From assembly GCF_000699445.3 (NCBI RefSeq), contig NC_067200.1:7872450-7936449 (forward strand): a DNA stretch of 64,000 nt. The letters run 5' to 3'. This DNA comes from Schistosoma haematobium (lineage: Eukaryota > Platyhelminthes > Trematoda > Strigeidida > Schistosomatidae). Position 1 is the stretch's first letter, and the number at the start of each line of letters is the position of its first letter. Of this stretch, positions 1-11,198 are shown one piece after another. The notes beneath the pieces are model-generated. The model had not been told where the DNA came from. It worked only from the letters and a program-made list of their open reading frames with translations, and made no database searches. The position numbers were made by a program, and so were the translations under genes.

Positions 1-224
1 TCCTTTGGCCTTGAGGATTCCATGTGAGTGCTTGTGTTGTGACGCAATTGGGTGCTTTCTTCAATGTGTGCCCTATCCACTTCCAGCGCTTCTTCCTAAT
101 TTCTTCCTCCGCTGGAATCTGGTTTGTTCTTCTCCACAGTAGGTTGTTGATAATAGTGTCCGGCCAACTGATTCGAAGTATTTTGCGTAGACAACTGTTA
201 ATAAACACCTGTATCTTCTGGATA
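1..224 (-). mobile_element. RTE-type LINE, C-terminal ORF fragment (3' end cut by window edge)
   Basis: Read on the minus strand this encodes the C-terminal part of the RTE/SR2-like polyprotein. The conserved [13 protein letters not shown] block, then ALTWNP, is recognisable and matches the better copies at 39.2 and 40.5 kb. It is preceded by the [10 protein letters not shown] block. The piece is truncated at both ends and is not a functional gene. Confidence 0.8.
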
Positions 225-1190
225 TGCTAACCAGAAAAATTAAAATTATTCAAGTAAACGGTGAGACCATAATTTATGGACGACCTTTAAACGACGCCAA
301 AGTGACCTTAAGAGTGTCTAACCACTTAATAGGACTAAATGAAGGTTGTAAAGCAGTTTGCAGAATAAAGACAATGATTTCTAGTTGATGGTACGGGTTA
401 AGATTTAGATCTATGATTCTCATCACGAACTGACATCAGCTAAAATGCAAAGACGCTATTTTAACGAATGAGTAAGTGAATTTTGCGCCAAAATCCAAAA
501 CCTGTTATCCTAAATCTGATTGCTTCATCCATACATTATAACCTGACCAAGTAAATAATATCAAGTGAATTTATAATGTTATATAATGCTCATCACCATG
601 ATCTAAAACAAGTCTTGAATTCAATCAGCATACTGTTAACAATCATTACACTAATCACAATATAATCAGTTAACAAAAGAATCAAATATGAAATGACAGA
701 TCCTTTTGCATTTAACTAAACACAGCAGGATTATATACAGATGAAGTAAACAAGGAATTAATGTCTGTATTACAAGAGGAGAAAAAAATAGTAAAGATAT
801 TTTCATATGTATAATCTGATGAGAAGAAGACATTGACTATTGACAGTTAATAATCATCATCATTCTTTTTTATAAAAGAAAAAGAAAAAAAGTAAAGAGA
901 AGAAAAATAAAAGAAAATATGAAAAGAGAATCAGTCATGAGAATATATGAGGAATTGTTGTTTATGCTAAAAATAATCTTTCAATAGTTCATTAATGATG
1001 ACAACTGTTGAAATTTTGTACTTGGTCAGTTGAAACAGACTCTTAGTTTCTCTATTTTTTTTTCTTTTAAAGGGAGATTATTTCGGTGTATGATACATAT
1101 ATATACATTGTTATTCTTAGTAATTCCATCATTGTTTGTTATTGTGTAGAATAATAAAATTTGTCATATTAGAAAGCAGTGATGTGAGTA

Positions 1191-1191
<1 letters not shown>
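225..1191. other. AT-rich non-coding DNA
   Basis: No open frame, exon-like segment or recognisable repeat. It has several purine runs (850-930). Confidence 0.6.

Positions 1192-1233
<42 letters not shown>
1192..1233. repeat. (TAG)n microsatellite
   Basis: About fourteen uninterrupted AGT/TAG trinucleotides. Confidence 0.97.
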
Positions 1234-1235
<2 letters not shown>

Positions 1236-1495
1236 CGTTAGCTACCAGAATAGTTTATATATATTGTAATGTATAATGACAAATTTTTCAGTTAGATATT
1301 GTTTTGTTTTTGACATTATTTCCACCTTGGAATTGGATTTTCGGATGTAGAATGTCAATTAATGACTCAATTAAGATAATATTCATCAAATGATATATAG
1401 GACTGTGTTGTTTGTTTTCTAAAAAAAAAGAGAGAAATAATCAAAGAGTCTGTAGAAAGTGATTTATAAATATAATTTTGAGATACTAACATATG

Positions 1496-1865
1496 CTCAC
1501 TAGTGATGGCCTCCAAGAGGTATTTCCTGGAGTTCTGGTGAGAAGCAGTGATCAGTGGAGTTCAACTCGGTCTGTTGTGAGATGGTAACTCACTGATGAC
1601 AATGGTTGATGAGTGGCTCAATTACGTGGATTGGTTGAAGTTAGATATTAACACCGTTGGATGCTGACCAACTCAATGATCCAATGGTTAAGCACTCGCA
1701 CGAGAGGCTGATAGGTTCTGGGTTCGAATATAGCTGGGCGGGATCGTGGATGCACAGTATTGAGGAGTCCCACAATAGGACGAAATGGCTCTCCAGTGCC
1801 TCCAGGTTTTCCATAGTGGTCTAGTTCCAATTGACTCATGATCTCAACTATTAAAAATACTACCA
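1496..1865 (+). mobile_element. HHR-SINE-1, near full length
   Basis: Contains the 5' region (CTCACTAGTGA, then GAAGTTAGATATTAACACCGT), a tRNA-like head (CAATGGTTAAGCACTCGC, GGGTTCGAAT B box) and a hammerhead segment. The core reads UUGAGGA instead of CUGAGGA (C3 to U), so this ribozyme should be dead. It ends in a TCATGATCTCAACTATTAAAA tail. Confidence 0.85.
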
Positions 1866-1909
1866 TTCATTAAGAGCTTGTTGATATTCAAGATTGAAAA
1901 TCGAATAAT

Positions 1910-2365
1910 CTTTTAGTGGCCCTATATCTGACTCCTTTTGTATTGCATGCTGATTGTCATCGAAATACATATGTTAACTATTCTTGTATATTTCATCGAC
2001 TTAAATCGAATTAGTGAGTAATGGAATTAAATAAGTCAAATACGAGAATGGATGTTTGAGAACGTATATTTTGTACATTCATTGATCTGGACAGACAATC
2101 AGCTGGACGTAGCGAAGCGAAGAGAGCGAATCAAAATGACACGCAGTGGAGAAAGCGTGTGAGCCAACTCGTTCTAATCAAGCGTTAATCGACATTTATA
2201 ATCATACAAAAACATGTTACAGACATGTGGTAAGTAAGATAGTAAATGTACACACATACGCTTACATAAAAGCAGTGAAGGTTGATAAGCGAATAAATGG
2301 CTAGGTCAAAATGTAGCTTTAGAAGAATAAATAAACTGGTTAGTTCAAAAGCTAGAATAAGCTAT
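1910..2365 (-). repeat. LTR-like repeat A
   Basis: Reverse complement of the repeat seen at 5545 and 30938. Shared landmarks are TTATTCTAGCTTT at one end, CTCGTATTTGACTTAT in the middle and GTCAGATAT..GGGCCACTAAAA at the other end. It has no coding capacity and was probably a solo LTR of a retrotransposon, though its termini were not proven. Confidence 0.65.
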
Positions 2366-2956
2366 GTGAGTCCAACCTAACAACTGGCATTACAGTCTTA
2401 GTTAGGATATGTGTATCCCCTGAAGATAGATTTAGTGTATCCATTATGTGATAACTTATGTTAGGTTATTGAATCCAAAGATCAATTTTCCATTTTATTC
2501 ACAACATTCATTAGTTGAATGAATGTACCTGTCATATTGCAGTACTACTGTTCACAATGTGAACAAATGAATTCAGATCATTCTTTGTAAGCAATATATA
2601 CACTTCCTAAATTCCTTTAGCAAATACAATCCATCTATTCTAAATACATCTATATGATCTAAAAAAAATCTTAACTTGTCGGTATCATAAATAGTTCTTT
2701 CACTAATTGTCAACTGTCAAGTATCATCATTATAAGTACATCGCATTCAACAAAGTGGTAATATACAATCTTAACTAGATATAAGATTCCTCTACACAAA
2801 ATAATTGATTTGTACCAAATAATTTATTCGCATTATAAATGATAACACAATAGTGATAAGTAGTTAGTTATAACTGGGGGAATCGGTAATATGCTTCAGA
2901 TTCTTCGGTTATTTATGAATGATTTGATTAAAATGACGAATTCTAATGATTTCAAA
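2366..2956. other. AT-rich non-coding DNA
   Basis: Nothing recognisable on either strand. Confidence 0.55.
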
Positions 2957-3090
2957 GGTTAAGTGGGCTCGAATCCTGTGTGTGAGATTATGGATGAGTA
3001 CTGATAAGGAGTCTCATACTAGGACGAAATGGTTTTCCAGTTCTTACAGGTTTTCAATGGTTGTCTAACATTGGTTGATTCATCAAAAAC
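2957..3090 (+). mobile_element. HHR-SINE-1, decayed 3' fragment
   Basis: GGCTCGAATCC B box, then a degenerate hammerhead (CTAGGACGAAATGG kept, catalytic CUGA block disrupted by an insertion) and the AGGTTTTCAATGG tail. Confidence 0.7.
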
Positions 3091-3184
3091 TCGAAAAATC
3101 TTCACAACCTCATCTTGAATGATGAAACCAAATTACAAATATTTTCATACAACCTGATCTTGTAATTATTTTAAACAAAATAAG

Positions 3185-3395
3185 AATAATAAGTATTGAT
3201 TGATGTTAAGGATTGCAGTTGATCAGCCTTTTATCGGCATATATGCATACTGTGCGGATCGCCTCGACATTACCGTAATTCACAACCATTATAGGCAAAG
3301 ATGGGTAGGGGCTAGCAGTTGAATCCAGAATGCGCGTTTCGTCCTATTTGAGACTCGTCGGCTGGATGTGCCTGCACATATGTCCTAAACATCAA
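3185..3395 (-). mobile_element. Smalpha-like element, tail plus hammerhead
   Basis: Minus-strand tail (CAATTG..CTGATCA block, GCGGATTG block, CTTTGC..TATAAT) followed by the hammerhead. The core reads CCGACGA (U4 to C) with GAAAC and stem II GUCUCAAAUAGGAC. It is joined directly to an HHR-SINE-3 copy. Confidence 0.75.
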
Positions 3396-3683
3396 TCAGT
3401 CGACAGCATTCGATCTGCACTAAGAAGAACATGACACACATGACATTGATCACCACCGCAGTGATCAATCAATTGTGATTACATCTCAGTCCTACGGGAG
3501 GTCGGTCGCGGCTCGGATAACTCAGTAGTAACATCTCTGACTGTGAAGCTGGATTACACGGGACCGAATCTGCCAGGGAGAACCAATTCCCTCAAGAGTA
3601 CAGGTATACCTTGCTGATGGGTGCCAAGTAGCACGAAACCCGGGTTCAGGGTTTCCTGTCGATTACCTCCAACCACCATCTAA
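3396..3683 (+). mobile_element. HHR-SINE-3 copy with hammerhead-like core
   Basis: The order is 5' region (CATTCGATCTGCACTAA, GTGATCAATCAATTGTGAT), tRNA-like head (CTCGGATAACTCAGTAGTAAC, GACCGAATCTG as B-box relic), then a hammerhead-like segment at 3601-3665. Stem II is GUGC/GCAC and GAAA is intact, but the core reads CUGAUGG (A9 to G). Confidence 0.7.
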
Positions 3684-3725
3684 TCAGTAGGTAAGTGGAT
3701 AACGCGATGGCGTTTGAATCAAACA
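3684..3725 (+). mobile_element. Smalpha-like tRNA-like head fragment
   Basis: AGTGGATAACGCGATGGCG followed by TTTGAATCAAAC matches the heads at 11.3 and 28.0 kb, then stops abruptly. Confidence 0.6.
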
Positions 3726-4325
3726 TATGGATAAAACAAATACAGAATGAAATATGTGGTTAAATACTTAATAGTCATTTTTTAGTAAAGCGAAGTATAA
3801 TTGATATTCATTGTTTGTCAATTTCGAATGCTTTTGTGAGGTGTATTGTGTCCACTATCAAGTAAATGACAGGAGACTTCACTTGTAAAACGTTTCCTAT
3901 TCTCCAGACTTAGAAGTCAATGAGTTTTGTTCTTAGAAGTCCCTTGAAAGAATTGGTAATTTTATTTATGATTGACAATGTCTCATTTTTCTCAAATTTT
4001 TCTAACTTGGATTGCTGATGCCTCACATTCCAATTTTAATCATGTCAGATTTATGTTTGACAGATAATATAGAGGTTTCAGGAGAAATTCAGAAAAATCT
4101 TCGTGTATTTACATTCTCACTTAAGATTTCAAAGGTGTGTTCTCAAAAGACTTAGTTATTTTTCATTTTAATTCCTTAAAAAAATTTAGCAAACTTAATT
4201 CGGCTGACAACGATCATTGAATAGTGACGAATTCTATGTTTGCCCAATCATTTAGTGTTGTTCGAATTCTATCAATCAAGTTATAGTGTCGTCGCTATTC
4301 CCGTGCACTATGTTTTAATGTAAAA
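3726..4325. other. AT-rich non-coding DNA
   Basis: No supported feature. Confidence 0.55.
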
Positions 4326-4385
4326 TGGTGGTTGGAGGTAGCTGACAGAAATTTCTAGACTTATGTTTCGTGATTGTCATCATAG
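4326..4385 (-). mobile_element. HHR-SINE-3 3' fragment
   Basis: ATGGTGGTTGGAGGTAGCTG is the reverse complement of the HHR-SINE-3 3' end; the hammerhead itself is unrecognisable here. Confidence 0.5.
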
Positions 4386-4749
4386 TGTATCAGTAATCTT
4401 GAAAAGACTGATTCTCAATGTCAGACTCGATCCGGCGTCATCATTATTTCGTAAATATAATTTATAATTTATTGAAGATAATTTTTTAGGTCGAGTAGAA
4501 ATATCAGCTTCTTCTTTCTACTGATACATTTAACAGATTAAATCGATCCACTTTCATGTGAAAATCATTATATCCATGAAGTTCAGTGTTCACTAACAGC
4601 TTACTAGTTCATTTAAAACGACAGTTGGTTACTAGATCAGTGTAAAGCAGTATACAGATAACACGTTTTTATTTCCTAAAAAGTATACACGTAAACAGTT
4701 AACTATTTAGAAAGTATACTGGAGCTGATATAAACATACAATGATCATA

Positions 4750-5143
4750 CTTACTTACTTACGCCTGTTACCCCTCGTGTAAAAGCATAGGCCGTCCACC
4801 AGCATTCTCCATCCAACTCTGTCCTGAATAATCCTTTACAGTTCTTCCCACTTCCTACTCATTATTTTGATCTTTGCGTCCGATTCCCAACGAATTGTGT
4901 TCCTTGATCTTCTACTTTTTCGTTTCCCTTCAAGATTCCAAGTTAGAGCTTGGCTGATGATACGGTTTGGTGATTTCCGTAGTGTATGTCCTATCCACTA
5001 CCATCGTCTCTTAATTTCTTCTTCAACTGGAAGCTCGTTCTTTCTCTCCCACAGTAGGCTGTTGTTCATGGTATCAGGTCAACGGACATTGAGTATCTTG
5101 CATAGACAACTGTTGATAAATACTTGTAATTTTTGATGAGCTA
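4750..5143 (-). mobile_element. RTE-type LINE, 3' terminal fragment
   Basis: Starts on the + strand with the reverse complement of the (GTAA)n tail (TACTTACTTACTTACGCCTG), then the antisense of the C-terminal ORF blocks. It is 5'-truncated at FINSCLC and abuts an HHR-SINE-1 copy. Confidence 0.8.
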
Positions 5144-5305
5144 GACCACCATTGAAAACCTGGAAATACTGGTCAGTTATTTCGTTCTAATATGGGACTC
5201 CTCGGCTGTGCGCATCCACGATCTTGCGTTCGAGACTCGAATTCAGTACTTTTGGTCTCTCACGTGAACGCTTGAACTCCAGACCACTGAGCCGACAATG
5301 ATTTA
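5140..5305 (-). mobile_element. HHR-SINE-1, 3' half
   Basis: Antisense tail (CTAGACCACCATTGAAAACC), hammerhead and head. The core (CUG CCGAGGAGUCCC read in antisense) is mutated. The A-box relic is AACTCCAGACCACTGAGCCG. Confidence 0.75.
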
Positions 5306-5544
5306 CTTGTAGTTCAAATGATCTTAACAAAGTATACACAGTTTCGCTGAAAACTGTATCAACATTCTAACGTGATTGTTTTTATCAATTCCTAAACTTT
5401 TCACATCTTCAATCGTATTGATGAAATCGATAAACGCTTATTTGGACAAATGCTAGACAAAGTTTCCTCATCGAACTAAGAGAAAAGGAATTGATCTGGT
5501 CTAGCTATTCAATCCAGAGAAAATATCACTATAAGGGCTAGTAC

Positions 5545-6030
5545 TATGTCGAGCTCATATAGGTTTATTCTAGCTTCTGGACAGAACAATTTATTCATTC
5601 TACTCAAGCCACATTTTGACCTTGTCACTTATTCACTTATTACTCCTGACTGTTTTTATATGATCGTATGTCTGTCAATTGCTTGCCTCAATCATTGAGT
5701 GTCTATAACTTATTTTTGTCTGACTATAAATATCGCTTCACGCTTGATTAGAACGAGTTGGCTCAAATGCCAACTCCGATCTATTTTACCTTACTCTCAC
5801 CTCTTCGCTTCCTTCATGTCATTCCCCTGATTATCTGTCTAGATCAACAATCTTAAGAAACATATATATTACAAATCGATTCCTGTATTTGGCTTATTCA
5901 ATCCCATTGTTTACTAACGCGATTTAAGTCGATAATAATATACGAGTATTGGCGGCATGTATATTTCTCAATGATAATCATAATACGATCTAAATGAAGT
6001 CAGATATTGGGTCACTAAAATATTTTCAAT
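5545..6030 (+). repeat. LTR-like repeat A
   Basis: Runs from GGTTTATTCTAGCTTC to CAGATATTGGGTCACTAAAA. It shares CTTGATTAGAACGAGTTGGC and the CGATAATAATATACGAG block with the copies at 1910 and 30938. Confidence 0.65.
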
Positions 6031-6630
6031 TAACGATCAAGTAATTCACTAGGGTAAAAATCAATAAATTTGAAAATGTACACACACACGCACGCACTCA
6101 CTTTCATATGAATAAACGCCTATCAACTGTAAATTTTTGGTAGGATATAAATCAATGGGAAAAAAATTAGTGAGGAAATGAAAAAACAAAAAGGGGAAAA
6201 AGATATTTATGACTTAGGTGGACATTTATCATTGATTTAAAAAGCAAAATAAATTATTTTAAAATATAGATTGTGAGAAAGGCTACCTTTAGTGATATTG
6301 TTACTAATGTAATGTTTCATAAATGATGAATAATTACCCCCACAAAACCCCACCCCCACCTTCACCCCCTTCAGAAAAAAATTCATGTGAAATGATCAGA
6401 GCTGTGAATAAATAAATTTATCATTCATATATTTTTTAAAATGTATTTCTTAGCTTTTGTTTTAATATATTACTTAACTAGTACTGTGATGTATGCTACT
6501 TATGTCGACAGATATAAGTAGTATATAACAGCATTCAAAAGTTGAATGCCAGGTGGTAGAAGGTTGAGAAGATCAAATTGAAGAGAACATGAATGTAAAC
6601 AGAGAGTAATTGTAATAGTAATGAAAGAAC
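6031..6630. other. Low-complexity AT-rich DNA with a C-rich tract
   Basis: A pyrimidine/C-rich run lies at about 6338-6372; otherwise nothing recognisable. Confidence 0.55.
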
Positions 6631-6684
6631 GATGAAGTTTGAGACAATTGATGGAAGGTTTGCAAATGAAGTATTTAATTTATG

Positions 6685-6868
6685 GTTTTCACAATTGATT
6701 GATCACTGGGTGGTGATCAGTGCTATGTATGTCAGGTCTTTCTCAGTGCAGATCGAATCCTATCGACCAAGTTGCAATGTGGTCACTAGTCTAGATGACT
6801 TAACATTGCATGCGCTATGTTGAGATAAGATGATGGTTGGAGGTAGTCAACAGGAAACCTTGTTGAGG
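6685..6868 (-). mobile_element. HHR-SINE-3 fragment
   Basis: Antisense 5' region (GATCACTGGGTGGTGATCAG, CAGTGCAGATCGAATCC, GTCTAGATGACTTAACA), then the antisense 3' end ATGATGGTTGGAGGTAG. The head and hammerhead between them are missing, so the two pieces lie next to each other, as in a tandem unit. Confidence 0.65.
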
Positions 6869-6992
6869 AATCATGGAAGCACACTGCTGAAGACTCCAAT
6901 ACTATGACGAAGTGGCGGTCCATTTCACCCAGGTTTTCAGTGGTGGTCTGACATTGATCTGTCCATGATCTCAACTAAAGTCTAATAATTTA
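6869..6992 (+). mobile_element. HHR-SINE-1, 3' half
   Basis: ACACTGCTGAAGACTCC.. hammerhead followed by AGGTTTTCAGTGGTGGTCTG. Stem II and GAAA are damaged (GACGAAGTGG). It faces the next copy head-on. Confidence 0.7.
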
Positions 6993-7240
6993 CTAGTGGA
7001 GATCATGAACTAATTAAAGCTAGACCACCATGGAAAACCTGGAAGTACTGGACGGCCGTTTCGTCCTATTGTGGGAATCTTCAACAGTGTGCACCCACAA
7101 TCCCACCTCGCGAGATTCAAGCCCAAGACCTACTGGTCTCACGTGCGAGCACTTTACCTCTAGATCATTGAGCTGGCCGGCATCCAACAATGTTTAAGTT
7201 CTAACTTCAACCAATCCATGAATTGCGCCACCGTTCAGTA
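6993..7240 (-). mobile_element. HHR-SINE-1, antisense copy
   Basis: Together with the preceding + copy this forms an inverted pair. Stem II, GAAA and stem III are conserved (GGACGGCCGTTTCGTCC in antisense), but the core reads UUGAAGA (C3 to U). Confidence 0.8.
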
Positions 7241-8091
7241 TTTATAAACACTATTCTTATTATTATTACTATTGTGTTCGAAGTGTAGATTTTCCCAAAT
7301 GATTCATCATATCACTATTCAGAGTTGTTGTTTTTCTTATAAATAATAACTGAATATAGATAAATTCATTTTGGGTCTCAACACCAACATCACCATAATT
7401 GTAACTATCATCTCATTCATTTTGTTTTCTCGTTTCCATCACTTGTCAATTCGTTTTTACCAGTTTTACTTTGAAGAAAATGAAGAGAGAAAAAAAAATG
7501 CCGAAAATGTACAAAATACAATGTTAAATTACCTTGTTTGATTGGTTGTTTATTTGTTTGTTGGTATATTTTTATGTGTGTGTGTGTGTGACCATACAAT
7601 TATTTTCCTCTCACTATATTATTTACCGGTTTGTCTTATCTTTTTGCTTAATATTGTGGACTGATTTAACCTGAATATACTCCAATCCTCTATTTTTGTC
7701 ATTTTTTTGTGTGTGTGTTTATCCGTGTGTTTGTATGTATGCTTAAGTGCATTTTATGTGATCAATAACAATGTAAATAATAGAACTTTGTTGAAACGGG
7801 ATATATAGAATATTGGATACCAATTCAGTAATCTGAAGGCTGAACTCTTTCCGCAAGATTAGAATTTAATCTCCAGTGGGATCTTAGCCGCGGATTATTG
7901 AAGAGACTTAAACTAGAATGAAAAAAATGTCTGTTGCGTCCTAGTTACCAATGTTTGTCTAACTTATATCGGTTTGTGATCTCGTTATCCATGTGAAAAT
8001 GAATCCAATGTGCATATGGTAATATTTCACTCAATAAGTGAATTCATTGTTGTTCTCACTAATTTTTTTTAGCTTACACCACAAACTGATC
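7241..8091. other. Non-coding, low-complexity
   Basis: Contains (GT)n runs at 7575-7590 and 7710-7720. No coding evidence. Confidence 0.55.
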
Positions 8092-8252
8092 TTTCTTTCC
8101 AGTCGCTATTCATCCTGCTTCCATTTCCCGACGTAGTATGTCTTTTTGTCTTCCTCTTTTAAGCGTCCCTTCAGGCCTCCAAGTTAGGGCTTCCTTCATG
8201 ATGCAGTTTGATGATTTCCGTAATGCATGTCCTATCCACTTCCACTCCGCCT
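8092..8252 (-). mobile_element. RTE-type LINE, short C-terminal fragment
   Basis: The minus strand encodes [14 protein letters not shown] and EALTWRPEG, blocks also seen in the other RTE copies. It is truncated on both sides. Confidence 0.75.
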
Positions 8253-8335
8253 GTAGTTCTCGTAGATTTACTGTCGATCCCAAGCCCGGGTAAAGGAGGA
8301 CGGTTGGGCATGAGGTCGGTAACCCCATTCTGTAG
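8253..8335. repeat. Short repeat shared with 21395-21490
   Basis: Both sites carry CCCGG(G/A)TAAAGGAGGA, then TTGGGCATG and ACCCCAT. The parent element was not identified; it may be the 5' region of a LINE. Confidence 0.5.
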
Positions 8336-8562
8336 AAAAAAAAATCGTTATAAAGACGACAATCAGATTAAACAAACTAAACTATTTACAACAAGTAGAG
8401 TAAATAATTCTTGCTCTTCAAGGATAGATTTTATGAAGATATTGTCAACAGAGTATAAAGAATAATGAGTTGAGAATAAAGTAATTAAGGATTATAATTG
8501 AATAAAAATCAATTAATTATTTATACTGCATGGATAAAATGCTGATTTTATTATCTAGTTAA

Positions 8563-9659
8563 GTAATCAACTGATTGGAATTCGTCAATATACATAAAGT
8601 TCTTTGATTATGAAAAAGCGTTTGATGTGTGGATAAGAGAGACTTATGGAACCTTCTTCGACACTATGATGTTAATGAGATAGTAGTCAACATCATATGG
8701 AGTTCATACGACGGATTACACTGCAAAGTCGTACATGAAGGACAGCTGACAGACATATTTCAAGTAAGGACTGATGTCAGACAAGGCAGATTACTCTCTA
8801 TTTCTCTGTTTACTGGTTATTGACTGGATTATGAAAACCTTCACTTCGGAGGGGAAGCATGAAATGCAACAAACAGCTTTAATGTGGCTAGACGACTTGA
8901 ACTTCGTAGATGACCTGGCACTTCTACCCCATACATTACATGAAATACAGGTCAAGTCAACCAGTGTAGCATCAGTTTCTACAGCAATAGGCCTCAACTT
9001 AAACAAGGTAAGAACCAAGATCCTCAAATGCAACTCTGAGAACACTAACCCAATCACACTTGATGGACAAGCTCTGAATGAGATGGAATCTTTCACGTAC
9101 CATCTGAACAGCATCATCCATGAACAAGGAGGATTTGATGGAGACGTAAACATAAGCATTTGTAAAGCAAAGACAGGATTTTTACAGTTGAAGACATGTC
9201 CAAATCAAAATAACTGTCAGTCAACATCAAAGTCACAATCTTTAATATGAACATCAAGATAGTTCTTCTGTAAACAGCTGAAACTCGTAAGACTACCACA
9301 ACCATCATCAAAGAATTACAAGTATTTATACACAGTTGTATACATGAGATAGTGAATGTCCGTTGATTGGATACCAAATGTGGAAGTGAACAAACGAGGT
9401 TCCATTTGGAGAGGAAACTAAGAAGAGACGATGTGGCAAGCTTAAACTTGTAATCTTGAAGGGAAACAGAAAAGACAAAGGCCGAAGAGTACACTGCGCC
9501 AACTAATGGAAGCAGAGATCCAAATAATGAATAAGAACTGGAAACAACTGGAAAGGCTTATCCAGCAGAGTTGTATAAAGCATGCTGTTGGACGGTCTAT
9601 GCTTCTCCACGAAGAATAACAGGCCTAAGTAAGTAAGCAAGTAAGTAAGTAAGTAAGTT
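8563..9659 (+). mobile_element. RTE-type LINE, reverse transcriptase domain to 3' tail (pseudogene)
   Basis: A 5'-truncated copy beginning just before RT motif A. Visible blocks in order are FFDYEKAFD (motif A), SSYDGLHCKVVHEGQLTDIFQVRTDVRQG (motif B region), a one-base slip near 8815, then DDLNFVDDLALLP (motif C; the usual FADD is FVDD), the thumb region, a [11 protein letters not shown] block and a (GTAA)n tail at 9625-9659. Multiple frameshifts make it inactive. The RTE clade assignment rests on the motif spacing and the short tandem-repeat 3' end. Confidence 0.85.
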
Positions 9660-10411
9660 ATCTGTATTTATTCAAATCCTGTACACTTCTTGTCACTACA
9701 TTTAAATGTATTTCTAGTATTATTCTTTTCTCTCCAACTTATCATACATAAATGTGATAGCACTTTAATCCCTTTTTTCTCCAAAAATAAAAAAAACTAA
9801 ATTGTCAACATTTATTCTCTACGTCTTAATCATAATTGAAAAAGACAATTGAATCCAAAAAAAACACCCTTTTTTTTCTTTATCACTTAATTGAACTTTC
9901 AATATGGTATATCAACTACAACAGAACACAAATTTAAACAAACAAACAAAAATTTTTTTTATAAAATAAAGGATTATCAATTGGGAACAAATAAAAAAAA
10001 CAGTCACATCTATTGAGGAGGAATGGGAGGATAGCTGGAGATGATGGGGAGGAGGAGGGAATAAGAAAGTTAGGAAGGGGAGGAGCAGGTGACAAAACTA
10101 TTAAACATTATAGAATGGAATATAATGAATAAGTGAAATAAAATACAGGTGCATTAGAATTTGTTTAAGTTGTTTTTTTCTTTTTTTTTCTTTTTTCTTA
10201 TTTCTCTATATTTTAATTGTCTTTTTTTTCTAAAATTTTAGTTTTACTAATCAACCTGTGTTTTAATGATTTTTGAGAGGAAAGCGAAAAGAGAAAAAAA
10301 CATTTTGACATATCATATATGATAAGATTGATATGAGAATACAAGTGAAATGGAGAGAGACAGAGAAAAAATAATAATTAAATGACATATTGAAATGAAA
10401 ATCAATGTGAT
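9660..10411. other. AT-rich low-complexity DNA
   Basis: Long A and T runs, and a purine-rich GGAGGA patch at 10020-10090. No gene. Confidence 0.55.
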
Positions 10412-10424
10412 TAAAGTAAGATTA

Positions 10425-10644
10425 TTATTATCAGAAGGGGTTTGTGGAGATTTTAGAAATTTTCACAGATTAAAATCATGAGTCAGTTGAAGCTAGCCAG
10501 TAGGTCCTGGGTTCAAATCCCGCGGGGTGCGGGATCGTGGATGCGCACTGCTGAAGAGTCCCATACTAGGACGAAACGGCCGTCCAGTGCTTCCAGGTTT
10601 TCAATGGTGGTCTAACTTCAACTGACTCATGATTTCAATCTGTG
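10425..10644 (+). mobile_element. HHR-SINE-1 insertion with foldback end and perfect 13-bp target duplication
   Basis: The direct repeats taaagtaagatta at 10412-10424 and 10645-10657 are identical and bound the insertion. The left 55 bp are an antisense copy of the SINE 3' tail (TTATTATCAGAAGGGG), and the rest is sense: B box GGGTTCAAATCC, an intact hammerhead and the tail. The inverted end plus a single duplication is the signature of twin-primed reverse transcription. Confidence 0.92.
10545..10590 (+). ncRNA. Hammerhead ribozyme, all core positions intact
   Basis: Helix I is GCACUG (10545-10550) with CAGUGC (10585-10590), 6 bp. The core is CUGAAGA (10551-10557). Helix II is GUCC/GGAC closing a 7-nt loop (10558-10572). 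GAAA is at 10573-10576. Helix III is the self-complementary ACGGCCGU (10576-10583), which overlaps the last A of GAAA. Predicted cleavage is after the GUC triplet, 3' of 10584. Every invariant hammerhead nucleotide is present. Helix III is only 3 bp with a 2-nt loop, so activity may be higher in a dimer. Confidence 0.85.
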
Positions 10645-10699
10645 TAAAGTAAGATTAGATATGAATGAAAAAAGTATGTATGTAAATATTTAGAACAGA

Positions 10700-11045
10700 G
10701 TTTTGTGAAGATTGTAGTAATTTAATAATTGAATTCATGAGTTAATTGAAGGTAGACCATCATGGAAAATCTGGAAGTACTGGATTGCCGTTTTATCTTA
10801 GTATGGGACACCTTAGCAATACACATCCACGATCTCGCCCTGTGAGATTCAAACCTAGGTCCTATCAGTCTGTCGCGTGAACGCTTAACCTCTAGATCAC
10901 TGAGCTGGTCGGTATCTAACGGTGTTAATGTCTAACTTCAATCAATCCATGAAATTGCGGCACCGTCTACCAATTTCATCAGTGAGTTAATATCTCACAA
11001 CAGACCCGGTTGAACTCCACTGACCACGGTTTCTTCCATGTTCCT
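10700..11045 (-). mobile_element. HHR-SINE-1, near full length, antisense
   Basis: Antisense tail, decayed hammerhead (TGCCGTTTTATCTTAG), head (CTAGATCACTGAGCTGG, GATTCAAACC) and 5' region up to CTCCACTGACC. Confidence 0.8.
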
Positions 11046-11153
11046 CATAAGAAACTGTGAATATCTATCATGAAGTCAAAATTATATAACGTAATGATTT
11101 CTTCAAAATTACAAAAATATTATAAGCAAAGATAGATAGTGACTAGCAGTGGA

Positions 11154-11198
11154 ATCTAGGATGAGCGTTTCATCATATTTGGGACTCGTCAGCTGGAT
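11154..11198 (-). ncRNA. Smalpha-type hammerhead, core conserved, helices weakened
   Basis: The minus strand reads AUCCAG, CUGACGA, GUCCCAAAUAUGAU, GAAA, then AUC, CUAGAU. The catalytic core is complete, but helix I has one mismatch and helix II has one mismatch plus a wobble. The AUC triplet leaves 16.2 unpaired. Confidence 0.7.

Noticed and set aside
8563..9659. Target-site duplication for this LINE (ttatct near 8550 and 9658)
   Set aside because: Only six matching bases that overlap the tail ambiguity; not supportable.
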